A stretch of DNA of 64,000 nucleotides from JAJRXG01 sp038523965. Its GTDB lineage: Bacteria; Bacteroidota; Bacteroidia; Chitinophagales; Saprospiraceae. A program made the translations under genes and the position numbers. This document shows positions 44,097 through 54,373 of this stretch, piece by piece. Position 1 is the stretch's first letter, and each line of letters opens with the position of its first letter. The notes under the pieces were generated by a model, which saw only the letters and a program-made list of their open reading frames with translations, ran no database searches and was not told where the DNA came from. Location of the stretch: the NCBI GenBank assembly GCA_038523965.1, contig JBCBIX010000001.1, positions 55,664 through 119,663 on the forward strand, in the 5' to 3' direction.

Positions 44097-47000
44097 TTAT
44101 TCTACGATGATCATTTTCTTGCGGACGATGGTCAGACCATCGCTTAGTTCATACATGTACACGCCAGTAGATGGTAGTTGATCTCGATCGAGAATAACCT
44201 GATTCCAGCCTTGGCTATAGTTCCCTGAGAGGCTCTTTAGCTCTTTACCGGTGAGATCGTAGATCGATAGCGAGACATCACCAGTCTGAGGCAGATAGAA
44301 GCTAATCGCTGTCTCTCGCTGCCATGGATTTGGATTGTTCTGATCTACCTGAAGGATCTCCTGCGTCAGACTGGCATCTACTGTAATGAAGCTGACATCT
44401 GACACCTCAAAGGATTCCCCTTGCTTGCGATATATCTCTGGAGTAAGACTGCCTTCTGATGGAGTGAGTATCGTCGAAAGGTCATCTTGATTCGTTCTGA
44501 CGACTACTTCCAGAAGGGGCATATCTGATGCTAAGAATTGTTCTTCTTTGGCGTTCCAACTGATCCTCAATTCTCCATCCAGAATCGTATAGTGCTCTGG
44601 AGCGATCTCTACTTGCTCCGATAGGACACCGATGATCTCTGTATGGCGTGGATCATATGTCAGCGCCATCTGGGCCCCTATGATCTCTGTAGTTGAGACC
44701 GGGGTTAGACCGATGATCTTCTCCTCTCCTACTTCTTCGATGAGATTAATCTCGATCTGTGCCGTTGATCTGGTGATACCGAGAATGGAACTCTGTAGTT
44801 GTACGTTTCCATTCACATCACCCATCTTCACTCCGATCAGATCAACATCAGAGATGTCTGATTCGAGATCTTCGATGACAACTTCCTGGCTATATGGGAA
44901 GGGTCGTAGTTCGTTTTCCCATGTCTGGCTGGCATCTACGAAAGTCCATGACTGGCCGATCGGTAGATCTACTGCACGTCCTAAGATCAAGCGTCGCAGG
45001 TGAACTAAATCTCCAGCAGATACTTGTGAGGACGCATCTACGTCAGCTGCGATGATCTTATAGGGACTATCCAGATCTCTGAGTCCAAGGATATGCTGTT
45101 GGATCATGACCAAGTCAAGCGTGGATACCCCGTTGAGGTATGCATCATCGCGCACCACTGTCACCTCATAACTATCGAACATCGGGAGTGTCGAGAATGC
45201 ATACTCACCTTCGAGAGGAGTCATCATGGTAGAGACCCCACCCGTGCCCATCTGGGTCACCGAAATCTCAGCATTGTCAATAGTGAAATCCTCTTCAGTG
45301 TATACGACACCATCGATAGCTGCCATTCCTACATTTCCTCCACAGGAGTTCGCTCCTTCTTGGAGAGTAAGAGTGACACTACATGATGAGCTGTTCCCAG
45401 CCTCATCAGTCACAAAAATCTGTAATGAAAAGTCTCGGAATTCTTGCCTATCTAAATTTTGACAAGTGAACTCTTGCATCATAGCACCAGTCGACGACTG
45501 GAATGTGTATGTCAGATCATCCTCCATGGTACAGTTATCCCCAGCTACAGCCACAAACTCTGATGGAGTAACCGTCAGACTACCATTAGCCATGAGAGTA
45601 AGCGTACGATTACGACACTCGATCACAGGAGCGACACCATCGACTACTGTGATACTCTTCACGCACGAGTCCTGGTTCCCACATCGATCAGCCACGATCC
45701 AAGTAATGTCATAACTCCCGATCTCCAGATTGCTGGTGATCATGCTGGTACTTCCAGCACCTACTTGCGTATTAGCATTGTTGGAATCCTTGATCACATA
45801 GGACCAAATAAGGTCCTCAGGTGCATGACAATCTTCCGCTGTCGCCGATGTAGAAACAAAAGCGGTACAATTTGACTGATTGGTCACCGTAAAGGTCTCC
45901 ATCTGACATCCAGTAAGGATGGTAGGGGCTTCGGTGTCATTCACCTTCAGCAACTGAACATGGGTATAAGTGGCTGGCTCATTGCGACTGTTGCGATTGC
46001 ACCAATCATACAGCGTCCATGTTCGGAGGATCTTGGCACAGAAGCCTTCGGTATTGTAGAAGACAAGGTCCTCGAAGTCTAAAGCCAAATCACTACACGG
46101 GAATTGATTTAGATCTAAATCGGGTCTGAATCGAGCATCCAGGTTATCAGGATCTGTACCAGGACCAGCACATCCCTCACCCTCAAAGTCATCTGGCCAT
46201 ACCGATGGAAGGACAGCAGGATCGAACTTCTCATCATCACGACCGATCGTAATCAGTTGCTCATGAGAGATGGTATTGTTGAAATCGTCTGTGACGCTCC
46301 AGATACGACGGATCGTCCCAACACCACATTGATTCGTATCTATAATCGCAGTATAACTGTCCGGTGGTAATGGAATACCACATGTTGTCGTCAAGAAGGT
46401 GAATGGGCGATCTCGATCCATCAAAAATGATGTGACATCGTCTGTGCAAGAGATCGTCGAATCTCCAGCGGTGACAATCTTATTGATCGGACTGTTATCC
46501 TGTACTATCGTATTGACCATACAGCTATTACTATTGCCTGCCTTGTCAAATACAGTCAACTGAACCTGCAGCGGTAGTGTATCCATCGCATCCAGACAGT
46601 TGAACTTGATGTATGGACGGCAGAGCGAATCCAATCTGATAAACTCCGTAGATCCGATCATCTCGGTCGCATCCTCGTAGATGGTAGATAGTGGTCCAAA
46701 CTCATTCTCAGCACCATCAATGTTTAATTGAAAGGTATCGAAGACTACCAGGTTATCATTGTCCGTATCGAGTCTGTCGAAGATGTCCAGATGATCCATC
46801 CTGGTGATGCAGATCTTATCAACACCACAGTTATCAATACTTCCGTCATCGAATGCTTTGAAGTCAGCCAGCGACCAACCATTGCTTCCGATCGCGACTG
46901 TAGTGTTCTCGTCACAGATAGGCACCGGCATGATGTTGTCCTCGGTATTGATATCTCTCATCACCGAGCCCTCTGTCGTTATGCCACATGAGTCAGTAGC

Positions 47001-50000
47001 CGAGACTTCTATAAGGATCTTAGTAATGCTCTCATCAAAGGCCAGACTATCAAAATCCTGATCGGTAATTGTCATAATTAACCTACCAGGAGGAACATGC
47101 TCATCAAATTCAAATATTCGAACCGTCGCCGACTCGATGCCAGAACAGTTGTCACTCAATGTGATATCAGGAGTTAGATCATATAGACCTGAACACTCAT
47201 GATCAGTGGCCTCGATATTGATATCGCCTGTAGCCAGTGTAATTCTCGGACCTGTTGTATCGACAACTTTTATGTACTGGTTGTGAATAACAACGTCTCC
47301 CGAACACCAGTCAAAAATCGTCCACTCTCTTGTGATCGAGAAATTGTTCTGACTACATCCGTCTGCACGAGTATCCGTGTGCTGGACTTGGATGTTGAAG
47401 CAGAATGGAGTCATCGCCAGGTCAAGATCTCCCGTAAGCGAGCCAGGCTCTAACCTATTCTCGTCTACAGAGCAATCGAATGTTAATCTCGTTGGTAGAA
47501 CAGATAGATCGATACTATCGATGTCGATACGTCTGATACGTAGGGTGTCTGTACATGTCGAGCTCAGCCCAGAGACATTAGTCATCGTCCAGTCACGAAG
47601 GATGATGGTCCCAAAATCCCCGGTACAAATTTCGTCTTCGATACGATCTACAAAGCTCAAGGTGGCATCCCCACACTTCTCGTAACCCACTACTGTGTAG
47701 CTATTCTGTGAGCCAGTGACACGTGTCACATTGGTTATATCGGCAGGTATCGGGAATCCAAAACGTCTGAGATCGCCGAAGTCCAATCTTGTTGGATCGA
47801 TACTCTCGTCACATTCGAGCGTGTCTGCACCACAGATGAGCTCCGGAATATTTTTGTCTTCTAATGTGATATTGCCCCAGCAAGACTGCCCGCTACACTC
47901 ATGTAAGATCTCCACCTCGAGATCAACCCCAAGTAGAGAGATGTCTACCACTCCTTTAGATAATTCTACTCCACTGACACGATCACGGACAGTGATCTCA
48001 TATTGCTCATCAGGAATCGTTGGATCTGGTTGTTCCAGAATCATATCTGGAGTCAACATAAGCTCACAACTCTCGGCGAGTGTGACATTGATATCATTGT
48101 TGCAGACGAGCTGTCCGATGTTAGCAGCATCGATAATCTTGATATCCAACTGGTACGAGAACTCACATCCACCGGTTGTTGCTCCAGTGACTGTGATAAA
48201 GTATTCTCCTACTGCGCTCCATTCGATCTCAACTTCTGTTGTTCCTTGTCCTGATCTGATAGTAGCTCCAGTGCTTGGAGATCCTGCAAACGGCGAGACC
48301 ATCCATCTGATACTGTCCAAATCCGACATGGCGATGTCGAGCATGTAGGTATCAAAGCTGTTCACACAAGTATTCAGGTCACCTTCGATCCCTGCTGGTG
48401 GGAGTGCACTCACATCAACCATCGTAGATGCCGCTACCACACAACTATCTAAGATGAATCCGAGTGCACTGACCGTGTATGAGCCTTCTTCTGTCCATGC
48501 CACCTGAGCCATACCTGAGCTATCGATGAATGAAGTCAAGGTATCATTGCTCATCAATGTATCACCTGGTGTGATGATCCATTGGACTGATGTCAAACCA
48601 GTCAATGTCGAATCAAAGGCATTCACTAACCTCATCATTACTGAGTCACCTTGACAGACCGCAGTCGGACCAAGTATTACGGCATCAGTGTTGCGGATCG
48701 TAACGATGGCAGTATCCAGCACTTCGCAGCCATCGTCGGTCATTCCTCGGAAGACTATCGTATCCTGAGTATTCACAAAGTCGTCGCCTAAGTCAAAACG
48801 GACCGTTATACTATCTGGGTCTGTGCTTACGATCGATCCTCTTGATACTGTCCACTCAGTACTATCTGGGATGAGGTCATCGATAAATGAACCATCCATA
48901 TTCGTGATGATAAATCCTCCCAACGAATCCACACACACAGTATCCGGACCACTGAGGTCAAATGTGCCAGGAACTCTAACCAAGACACTATCCATCACTT
49001 CGATCGGGCAACAAGTAGTACTATCCATGACGGCAAGGCTATACTTACCATTACCTGACCAAACAATGGTGATAGTATCCCCTATCTCTCCTACAACAAA
49101 GGAGGTATCGACCACTGCCGGATTAAATACCCAGTTGATACTATCATCCATCGGAAAGTCGGCGATCGGCATATCGTTCCAGCCCTGCGGGACGAAATAG
49201 GTAGTTGTATCTCCAGCACATATCTGGAAGTCACCTACGATTTCATAGAGGGTATCCTTCACCAGGATATCAAGTCTCTCATCGATATCACAACCCATGC
49301 TATCTAAGCTACCACGGAATCGTAGCTGATATTCTCCTGCTCGATCCCAGGTCACGAATGCTCCTAACCGACCACCAGAGCCTGTCTTCATCGGCGCAAA
49401 GACAGTTCCATCATCAACACGAGTAATAGTTACGTCGAGGTCAGCTATGCTAAGTTGCGTCGTATCAATATTGAGGAAGTATACTTGGCTATCCGGAGTC
49501 AGACATGTGGTATCCAGATTCATTGCATTAACGATGACGATATCATCCGATAAGTCAACTTCCGTAGAGACATCGAATGGACACTGACCTCCAAGTTGTC
49601 CCTGTGCCCGGACAACGAAAATGCCTGTATCATTTGGGAACGTCACTTGGACTGAATCCCCATTATTATTGAATATCGAAGCAGGAGTCAATGGTGCTCC
49701 TGTGCTTTTCTGGACTACTGACCAATCAACTGGTCCGACTAATATGCTGTCTGGGACCCCAAGTCTGAACTGCACGCTGTCAACTCCGGCACAAAACTGA
49801 AGATCATGTGGTCCGAGCACAGCTAACTCATCGTCATCAGCATCACCAACAACGGTAACCTGTATAGTATCAGAAAATGCGCATCCGTTGGCCATACCAC
49901 TCGCCACGACGAAGTAGTCGAACGTACGATCAAATGTGGATGTCTGGAAGTTATGGACCAACGTATCATTGAAATCGAAGTCCGTCAGTATCTCTGGTGT

Positions 50001-51821
50001 AAACTTAGAATCTGGCTTAGATGGTGAGCCAATAGATACAGACCAGGTCACTGAATCAGGGAACATGAGTACATCCATGCTGTCTACCGACTGAACAAGA
50101 TTAAACGTGGCAGGCGCTCCTACGCAGGCGATCTGTGGTCCCAGGATAGTGAAACTCGTATCGATCACATTAACGGTGAATGTATCCTGAAGTAGACATC
50201 CTGCTACCGTCATACCAGTTACAGCGATATCATAGTTTCCTCGACCTGTCCAAATGGCTATCAGCGAATCTCCTGGTACACCATCTGTCGACATCGCAGT
50301 CATCGTGTCAACTACTGTACTATCAGCGAATAGTGTCCATGTGATATCCATGAACTCGGCTGGAGTACCATCTGCATACATTGCCACATATCCAGCCGTA
50401 TCTCCGGCACAGACATCCACTTCACCGAGGATCATAACTTCTGTCCCTTGGATCCGAACAATGAGGCTATCAGAGAATGTACATCCCATCTGGGTTGTAC
50501 CCATCACAACGATTGTATCTACTCCTACACTATCGAATCGTACCTGAACAGTATCCATCATGACAGCTCCCATGGGAAATGATGTCTTGTCTGTCAGACT
50601 CGTCCATGTGACACTATCAGTATTGAAAACATTGATACCAAACTCTCTTACATCACCCAGACAAACCAATGTATCAGCTGGAATCCCCAGACGTGAAGAA
50701 TCTGTACTTGCGATGACGGCATTGAGGTCATCGGCGATAGTCAGGGTTAATGTATCCATCACTGTACACATGGCACTGGTACCACACTGAGCGAATGCGA
50801 TTAGGTCGACCATACCAGTAGTATCCTGGACGGCGATCATGACGTCACGCGACATGCTGTCTCCTATGATCTGAGCAAGCGCTGCATCGCCTACAGACCA
50901 CATGATCGAATCATATGCGGCATCTACCGGCAGCGTGTACATCACGGTATCCCGAGCACAGAGCTCGTTGAACCCTTCGATCTGATAATCATCATTCTGT
51001 ACATATACGTCGATCGCTTCTTCGAAGAAGCACATCTTAGTCGTTGTAGCGCTGATCTGCAGGATATAGTTGCCAGGTTGACCAAAAGCCACATTTAGGC
51101 TATTGCCATTATTAGTTGAATCAGGGCCCATTCCCATAGCAAACCCAGAACCTGTAAGTTGCGTAGAGATGCCAGAGCCAGACATCAATGGGATCGTTCC
51201 TGATCCGGTCATTGGAGCCATTACTGGTGTTTCTGGTACTGTCTCGCCGGCAAGTGTCATACCACTGATGGTCCAGGTGCTTGAAGCAAGCTGCCCACTT
51301 GGGATGTTGACCACATATTGTTCGGCATCACTCAGACAGATGCTATCACGCCCCACAATAGAACCATTAGGAGGTACGCAGGCACCGAGGGACACGATGA
51401 CATCATTTAAACCAGTCTGTCTAAATAACAGTGTGTCAAATGAAGATGAGCTCACCCGATAACCGATATATCGGAATAAGAATGGTGCAGGGCCACCTGG
51501 ATTTAGCAGTTCCAGTGTATCCCGCTGTGGTGTCTGCCACGAGAGGTAGAACTCGGAACCAAATGCTTCATAATAAAGCACTTGGTTTGGCGAGATCCTC
51601 GGGCTGTAGTCCTCGAGAAAAACCGAATCAGATGAAGGACTGCTAAAGATGATCGTATCCAGAGCACGAAGTGGGTTCTCCGTACAGATACAAGTATCCT
51701 GTGTGGCGATCGTCATCTGCTGTCCCATAACCTGTAGCTGTCCGAGTCCTATAAAAAGACTGAGGACGAGCCATTTGGTGAGGCGAATGTGGTTCATCGA
51801 TCTTTGGTTTACGTCTGACAT
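44097..51821 (-). CDS. Giant multidomain surface protein (about 2574 residues), PKD-like and HYR-like repeats, T9SS tail
   Basis: The largest gene of the window. I place the start at 51821 (MSDVNQRSMNHIRLTKWLVL, signal peptide ending VMGQ); in-frame ATGs at 51869 and 51797 are alternatives. About eleven PKD-like modules of ~100 residues fill residues ~130-1240, with pattern GPxxVCxGDxxxY, WxVxP, WSGxGxYxxxVxG and CxxxDTxxVxV. From about 1245 (VCNNDINVTLAESCELMLTP) the protein follows the plan of the 1303-residue paralogue: HYR-like domains, dockerin-like GVSTLDLVMIQQHILGL and DVDASSQVSAGDLVHLRRLI, a cohesin-like domain (IIGAQMALTYDPRHTEIIGV) and a T9SS tail. It should be an extracellular adhesin or scaffold. 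The paralogue gene follows after 7 bases, probably as one unit. Confidence 0.85.
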   Translation of the reverse strand: MSDVNQRSMNHIRLTKWLVLSLFIGLGQLQVMGQQMTIATQDTCICTENPLRALDTIIFSSPSSDSVFLEDYSPRISPNQVLYYEAFGSEFYLSWQTPQRDTLELLNPGGPAPFLFRYIGYRVSSSSFDTLLFRQTGLNDVIVSLGACVPPNGSIVGRDSICLSDAEQYVVNIPSGQLASSTWTISGMTLAGETVPETPVMAPMTGSGTIPLMSGSGISTQLTGSGFAMGMGPDSTNNGNSLNVAFGQPGNYILQISATTTKMCFFEEAIDVYVQNDDYQIEGFNELCARDTVMYTLPVDAAYDSIMWSVGDAALAQIIGDSMSRDVMIAVQDTTGMVDLIAFAQCGTSAMCTVMDTLTLTIADDLNAVIASTDSSRLGIPADTLVCLGDVREFGINVFNTDSVTWTSLTDKTSFPMGAVMMDTVQVRFDSVGVDTIVVMGTTQMGCTFSDSLIVRIQGTEVMILGEVDVCAGDTAGYVAMYADGTPAEFMDITWTLFADSTVVDTMTAMSTDGVPGDSLIAIWTGRGNYDIAVTGMTVAGCLLQDTFTVNVIDTSFTILGPQIACVGAPATFNLVQSVDSMDVLMFPDSVTWSVSIGSPSKPDSKFTPEILTDFDFNDTLVHNFQTSTFDRTFDYFVVASGMANGCAFSDTIQVTVVGDADDDELAVLGPHDLQFCAGVDSVQFRLGVPDSILVGPVDWSVVQKSTGAPLTPASIFNNNGDSVQVTFPNDTGIFVVRAQGQLGGQCPFDVSTEVDLSDDIVIVNAMNLDTTCLTPDSQVYFLNIDTTQLSIADLDVTITRVDDGTVFAPMKTGSGGRLGAFVTWDRAGEYQLRFRGSLDSMGCDIDERLDILVKDTLYEIVGDFQICAGDTTTYFVPQGWNDMPIADFPMDDSINWVFNPAVVDTSFVVGEIGDTITIVWSGNGKYSLAVMDSTTCCPIEVMDSVLVRVPGTFDLSGPDTVCVDSLGGFIITNMDGSFIDDLIPDSTEWTVSRGSIVSTDPDSITVRFDLGDDFVNTQDTIVFRGMTDDGCEVLDTAIVTIRNTDAVILGPTAVCQGDSVMMRLVNAFDSTLTGLTSVQWIITPGDTLMSNDTLTSFIDSSGMAQVAWTEEGSYTVSALGFILDSCVVAASTMVDVSALPPAGIEGDLNTCVNSFDTYMLDIAMSDLDSIRWMVSPFAGSPSTGATIRSGQGTTEVEIEWSAVGEYFITVTGATTGGCEFSYQLDIKIIDAANIGQLVCNNDINVTLAESCELMLTPDMILEQPDPTIPDEQYEITVRDRVSGVELSKGVVDISLLGVDLEVEILHECSGQSCWGNITLEDKNIPELICGADTLECDESIDPTRLDFGDLRRFGFPIPADITNVTRVTGSQNSYTVVGYEKCGDATLSFVDRIEDEICTGDFGTIILRDWTMTNVSGLSSTCTDTLRIRRIDIDSIDLSVLPTRLTFDCSVDENRLEPGSLTGDLDLAMTPFCFNIQVQHTDTRADGCSQNNFSITREWTIFDWCSGDVVIHNQYIKVVDTTGPRITLATGDINIEATDHECSGLYDLTPDITLSDNCSGIESATVRIFEFDEHVPPGRLIMTITDQDFDSLAFDESITKILIEVSATDSCGITTEGSVMRDINTEDNIMPVPICDENTTVAIGSNGWSLADFKAFDDGSIDNCGVDKICITRMDHLDIFDRLDTDNDNLVVFDTFQLNIDGAENEFGPLSTIYEDATEMIGSTEFIRLDSLCRPYIKFNCLDAMDTLPLQVQLTVFDKAGNSNSCMVNTIVQDNSPINKIVTAGDSTISCTDDVTSFLMDRDRPFTFLTTTCGIPLPPDSYTAIIDTNQCGVGTIRRIWSVTDDFNNTISHEQLITIGRDDEKFDPAVLPSVWPDDFEGEGCAGPGTDPDNLDARFRPDLDLNQFPCSDLALDFEDLVFYNTEGFCAKILRTWTLYDWCNRNSRNEPATYTHVQLLKVNDTEAPTILTGCQMETFTVTNQSNCTAFVSTSATAEDCHAPEDLIWSYVIKDSNNANTQVGAGSTSMITSNLEIGSYDITWIVADRCGNQDSCVKSITVVDGVAPVIECRNRTLTLMANGSLTVTPSEFVAVAGDNCTMEDDLTYTFQSSTGAMMQEFTCQNLDRQEFRDFSLQIFVTDEAGNSSSCSVTLTLQEGANSCGGNVGMAAIDGVVYTEEDFTIDNAEISVTQMGTGGVSTMMTPLEGEYAFSTLPMFDSYEVTVVRDDAYLNGVSTLDLVMIQQHILGLRDLDSPYKIIAADVDASSQVSAGDLVHLRRLILGRAVDLPIGQSWTFVDASQTWENELRPFPYSQEVVIEDLESDISDVDLIGVKMGDVNGNVQLQSSILGITRSTAQIEINLIEEVGEEKIIGLTPVSTTEIIGAQMALTYDPRHTEIIGVLSEQVEIAPEHYTILDGELRISWNAKEEQFLASDMPLLEVVVRTNQDDLSTILTPSEGSLTPEIYRKQGESFEVSDVSFITVDASLTQEILQVDQNNPNPWQRETAISFYLPQTGDVSLSIYDLTGKELKSLSGNYSQGWNQVILDRDQLPSTGVYMYELSDGLTIVRKKMIIVE

Positions 51822-51996
51822 ATTCTTGGTTCTCTCATAGCGTAGAGGGTGGATACACCTACTCCACACTATTATTCACGCCAACTATGCCAAGGACTTT
51901 GCCAAAAAGCGATTCATATCGAGATATGATATATATGTTACCTCATCATATAAGTATATGTCTGATTTTCAATCATTTACATTTCTAAAATTTTAG

Positions 51997-52026
51997 TTGC
52001 GTGGAGAGTTTACCCTGATGATTTTG
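51997..52026 (+). promoter_or_regulatory. Possible pbpC promoter
   Basis: TTG at 51997-51999, a 19-base spacer and TGATTTTG at 52019-52026 match the Bacteroidota -33/-7 layout with one mismatch in the -7 box. Transcription would start near 52033, about 60 bases before the TTG start codon. The rest of the gap 51822-52091 shows no gene. Confidence 0.3.
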
Positions 52027-52091
52027 ACCTCCTGAGAAAACACAGGGCTCGGTGTGAGGCAAATGAAGAATCAGTGCTACAGATGCACTAA

Positions 52092-54362
52092 TTGAGGAAG
52101 ATTGACTCGGATGAAGTACTTTTCTATGCTGTGAGTCTCTTCAAGTTTTCTTATCGCTCCGGAGCACAATGTTGCATTGTCCTTCTCGTCATCTATGCAT
52201 TACGACCTGTCGATGGGTTGGATGACTCACAGAGCCATAGTCCCATGGTACTGGATGCTAAGGGTCGATTGCTAAGTGCTCAGGTCGCAGAAGATGAGCA
52301 GTGGCGGTTGCCTCCAGATGATCATATCCCAATTAAGTTTCAAAAAGCGCTTTTGACCTACGAGGACAAGCGATTCTTCTATCATCCCGGTATAGATCCA
52401 CTCGCAATTTCTCGCGCTGTCCGACAGAATCTCCAGTCTCATGGTGTTGTAAGTGGAGCAAGCACCATCACGATGCAATTAGCTCGGATGGCCCTTGGCA
52501 ATCAGCCGCGGACCCTATGGCAAAAGATCAAGGAGGCTCAACTGGCTCTCAGATATGAACTGTGGCACCATAAGACAGACATCTTAGAGTGGTACGTGGG
52601 TATAGCGCCATATGGAGGAAACGTGGTTGGTCTGAATGCTGCATCCTGGAGATATTACCGAAAACACCCATCACGACTCACATGGGCTGAAGCTGCTACT
52701 CTCGCCGTCCTTCCTAATGCTCCAAGCCTCATTCACGTCAATAAGAACCGCATCCATCTCAAGACCAAACGTGATCGACTCCTCGGACGTCTGCGGGATC
52801 AAGAAATCATCGACAGTACTGAGTTCATTCTCTCCTTGGAGGAGCCTTTACCTGATCGAACTTACCCGCTACCCTCGCATGCTCCCCACCTGATGACGTC
52901 GAGTGTCCGAGGCAAGATTACTACGAGTGTGTCCATCGATCGCGAGTTGCAGATCCGACTTAATGATATTCTTAAAGCCTCTCATCGCGACTGGAAGCAG
53001 AATGACATCCAGAATGCCGCCATTCTGGTGATCGATAATGAGAACAACTCAGTTCTGGCCTACTGTGGTAATATACCAGACACGCAGCATGAGGCCGATG
53101 TGGACATGATTCAAGCGCGCCGTAGCTCAGGATCGATCCTTAAGCCATTTCTCTATCAGATGATGGTAAACGAGGGCCTTATGCACCCTTCCTCTATGGT
53201 CCAAGATGTTCCAATGCACATCGACGGTTTTCAACCTTCTAATTATGATCGAGACTATCGAGGCCTTATCCCAGCCGATCAGGCCTTACAACGATCGCTC
53301 AACGTACCTTTTGTCCTTATGCTACAGCAGTTTGGGGTCGATCGATTTCTGAGGAGCATAAGAAAGTTCGGGATTACGACCTTGGACCGTGATGCAGACG
53401 ACTATGGTTTGTCTGTCATCTTAGGTGGAGGTGAGGTTACCCTATGGGAGATGGTCCAAGCCTATCATCAACTTCAGCTCATATCAACGGACAACGTAGC
53501 TGCACACTACACGCTACAAGCTATGCAAAAGCTAAACAGACCTGATGACCAAGGAGACTGGCGGCAGTTCTCATCAACACGAAAGATATCTTGGAAAACA
53601 GGTACAAGCTATGGCCATCGCGATGCCTGGGCCATCGGAACTATTGCCGATGTTACAATAGGTGTTTGGGTTGGTAATGCAGATGGAGAAGGTCGTCAGA
53701 GCATCATCGGGGGAAAGCTGGCAGGTAAGGTTCTTTTTGACGTGTTGCATCGACTACCAAACTCAGAAAAGAGGCGACCGGTACCCTATCACAAGATGAG
53801 TGATTATCATATCTGTCGATGGAGTGGAGATCTGGCCACCTCCGTGTGTCCGCACGTTGATACCATACCATTGGCAGATAACTTGTCGGCTGGGCCAATG
53901 TGCCGCTATCACAAGGAGGTCTATGTCGATGAGCGTTCTGGACTACAAGTTGGTACGGCATGTGAACAGCGCACTTCCTCTCAGAGAAAAGTTGTCGTGC
54001 GGCTGCCCTCAAAAGCGAGTTCTTGGTACTTGAGAGATCACCCAAATACTACCGTCGAACCTGGATATGACCCTGACTGTTTTACAGATAATCCTACTGC
54101 ACTTTCCATCATCTATCCCAATTCCGGTGATCGTATCAAAATGACCACAGACCTCAACGAACGATCACAGAAGGTTGTCGTCCAAGCTGCACATCGCTCT
54201 TCTGGGGCGAAACTATTTTGGTATCTGGACGACACCTACCTCGGGGAAACCATCGAATGGCATACCATGGCCATACGGCCTGACAAAGGAGATCATCGTA
54301 TTACTATCATCGATCAGAATGGCAATCGATTCGAGCGTGCATTTGAGATCATCGATGGATGA
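52092..54362 (+). CDS. pbpC: Penicillin-binding protein 1C
   Basis: The 756-residue bifunctional enzyme polymerises and cross-links peptidoglycan. After one N-terminal transmembrane segment (CCIVLLVIYAL) comes a GT51 glycosyltransferase (EDKRFFYHPGIDPLAISRA, GASTITMQLARM, YGGNVVGLNAAS). The transpeptidase has the active-site Ser in SGSILKPFLYQ, the SLN motif (QRSLNVPFV) and WKTGTSYGHRDAW. A C-terminal BiPBP_C domain follows (from about 670). No in-frame ATG precedes the membrane segment, so TTG at 52092 is the likely start. The alpha-2-macroglobulin gene often paired with pbpC is absent here. Confidence 0.93.
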   Translation: MRKIDSDEVLFYAVSLFKFSYRSGAQCCIVLLVIYALRPVDGLDDSQSHSPMVLDAKGRLLSAQVAEDEQWRLPPDDHIPIKFQKALLTYEDKRFFYHPGIDPLAISRAVRQNLQSHGVVSGASTITMQLARMALGNQPRTLWQKIKEAQLALRYELWHHKTDILEWYVGIAPYGGNVVGLNAASWRYYRKHPSRLTWAEAATLAVLPNAPSLIHVNKNRIHLKTKRDRLLGRLRDQEIIDSTEFILSLEEPLPDRTYPLPSHAPHLMTSSVRGKITTSVSIDRELQIRLNDILKASHRDWKQNDIQNAAILVIDNENNSVLAYCGNIPDTQHEADVDMIQARRSSGSILKPFLYQMMVNEGLMHPSSMVQDVPMHIDGFQPSNYDRDYRGLIPADQALQRSLNVPFVLMLQQFGVDRFLRSIRKFGITTLDRDADDYGLSVILGGGEVTLWEMVQAYHQLQLISTDNVAAHYTLQAMQKLNRPDDQGDWRQFSSTRKISWKTGTSYGHRDAWAIGTIADVTIGVWVGNADGEGRQSIIGGKLAGKVLFDVLHRLPNSEKRRPVPYHKMSDYHICRWSGDLATSVCPHVDTIPLADNLSAGPMCRYHKEVYVDERSGLQVGTACEQRTSSQRKVVVRLPSKASSWYLRDHPNTTVEPGYDPDCFTDNPTALSIIYPNSGDRIKMTTDLNERSQKVVVQAAHRSSGAKLFWYLDDTYLGETIEWHTMAIRPDKGDHRITIIDQNGNRFERAFEIIDG

Positions 54363-54373
54363 TTACACCATTC

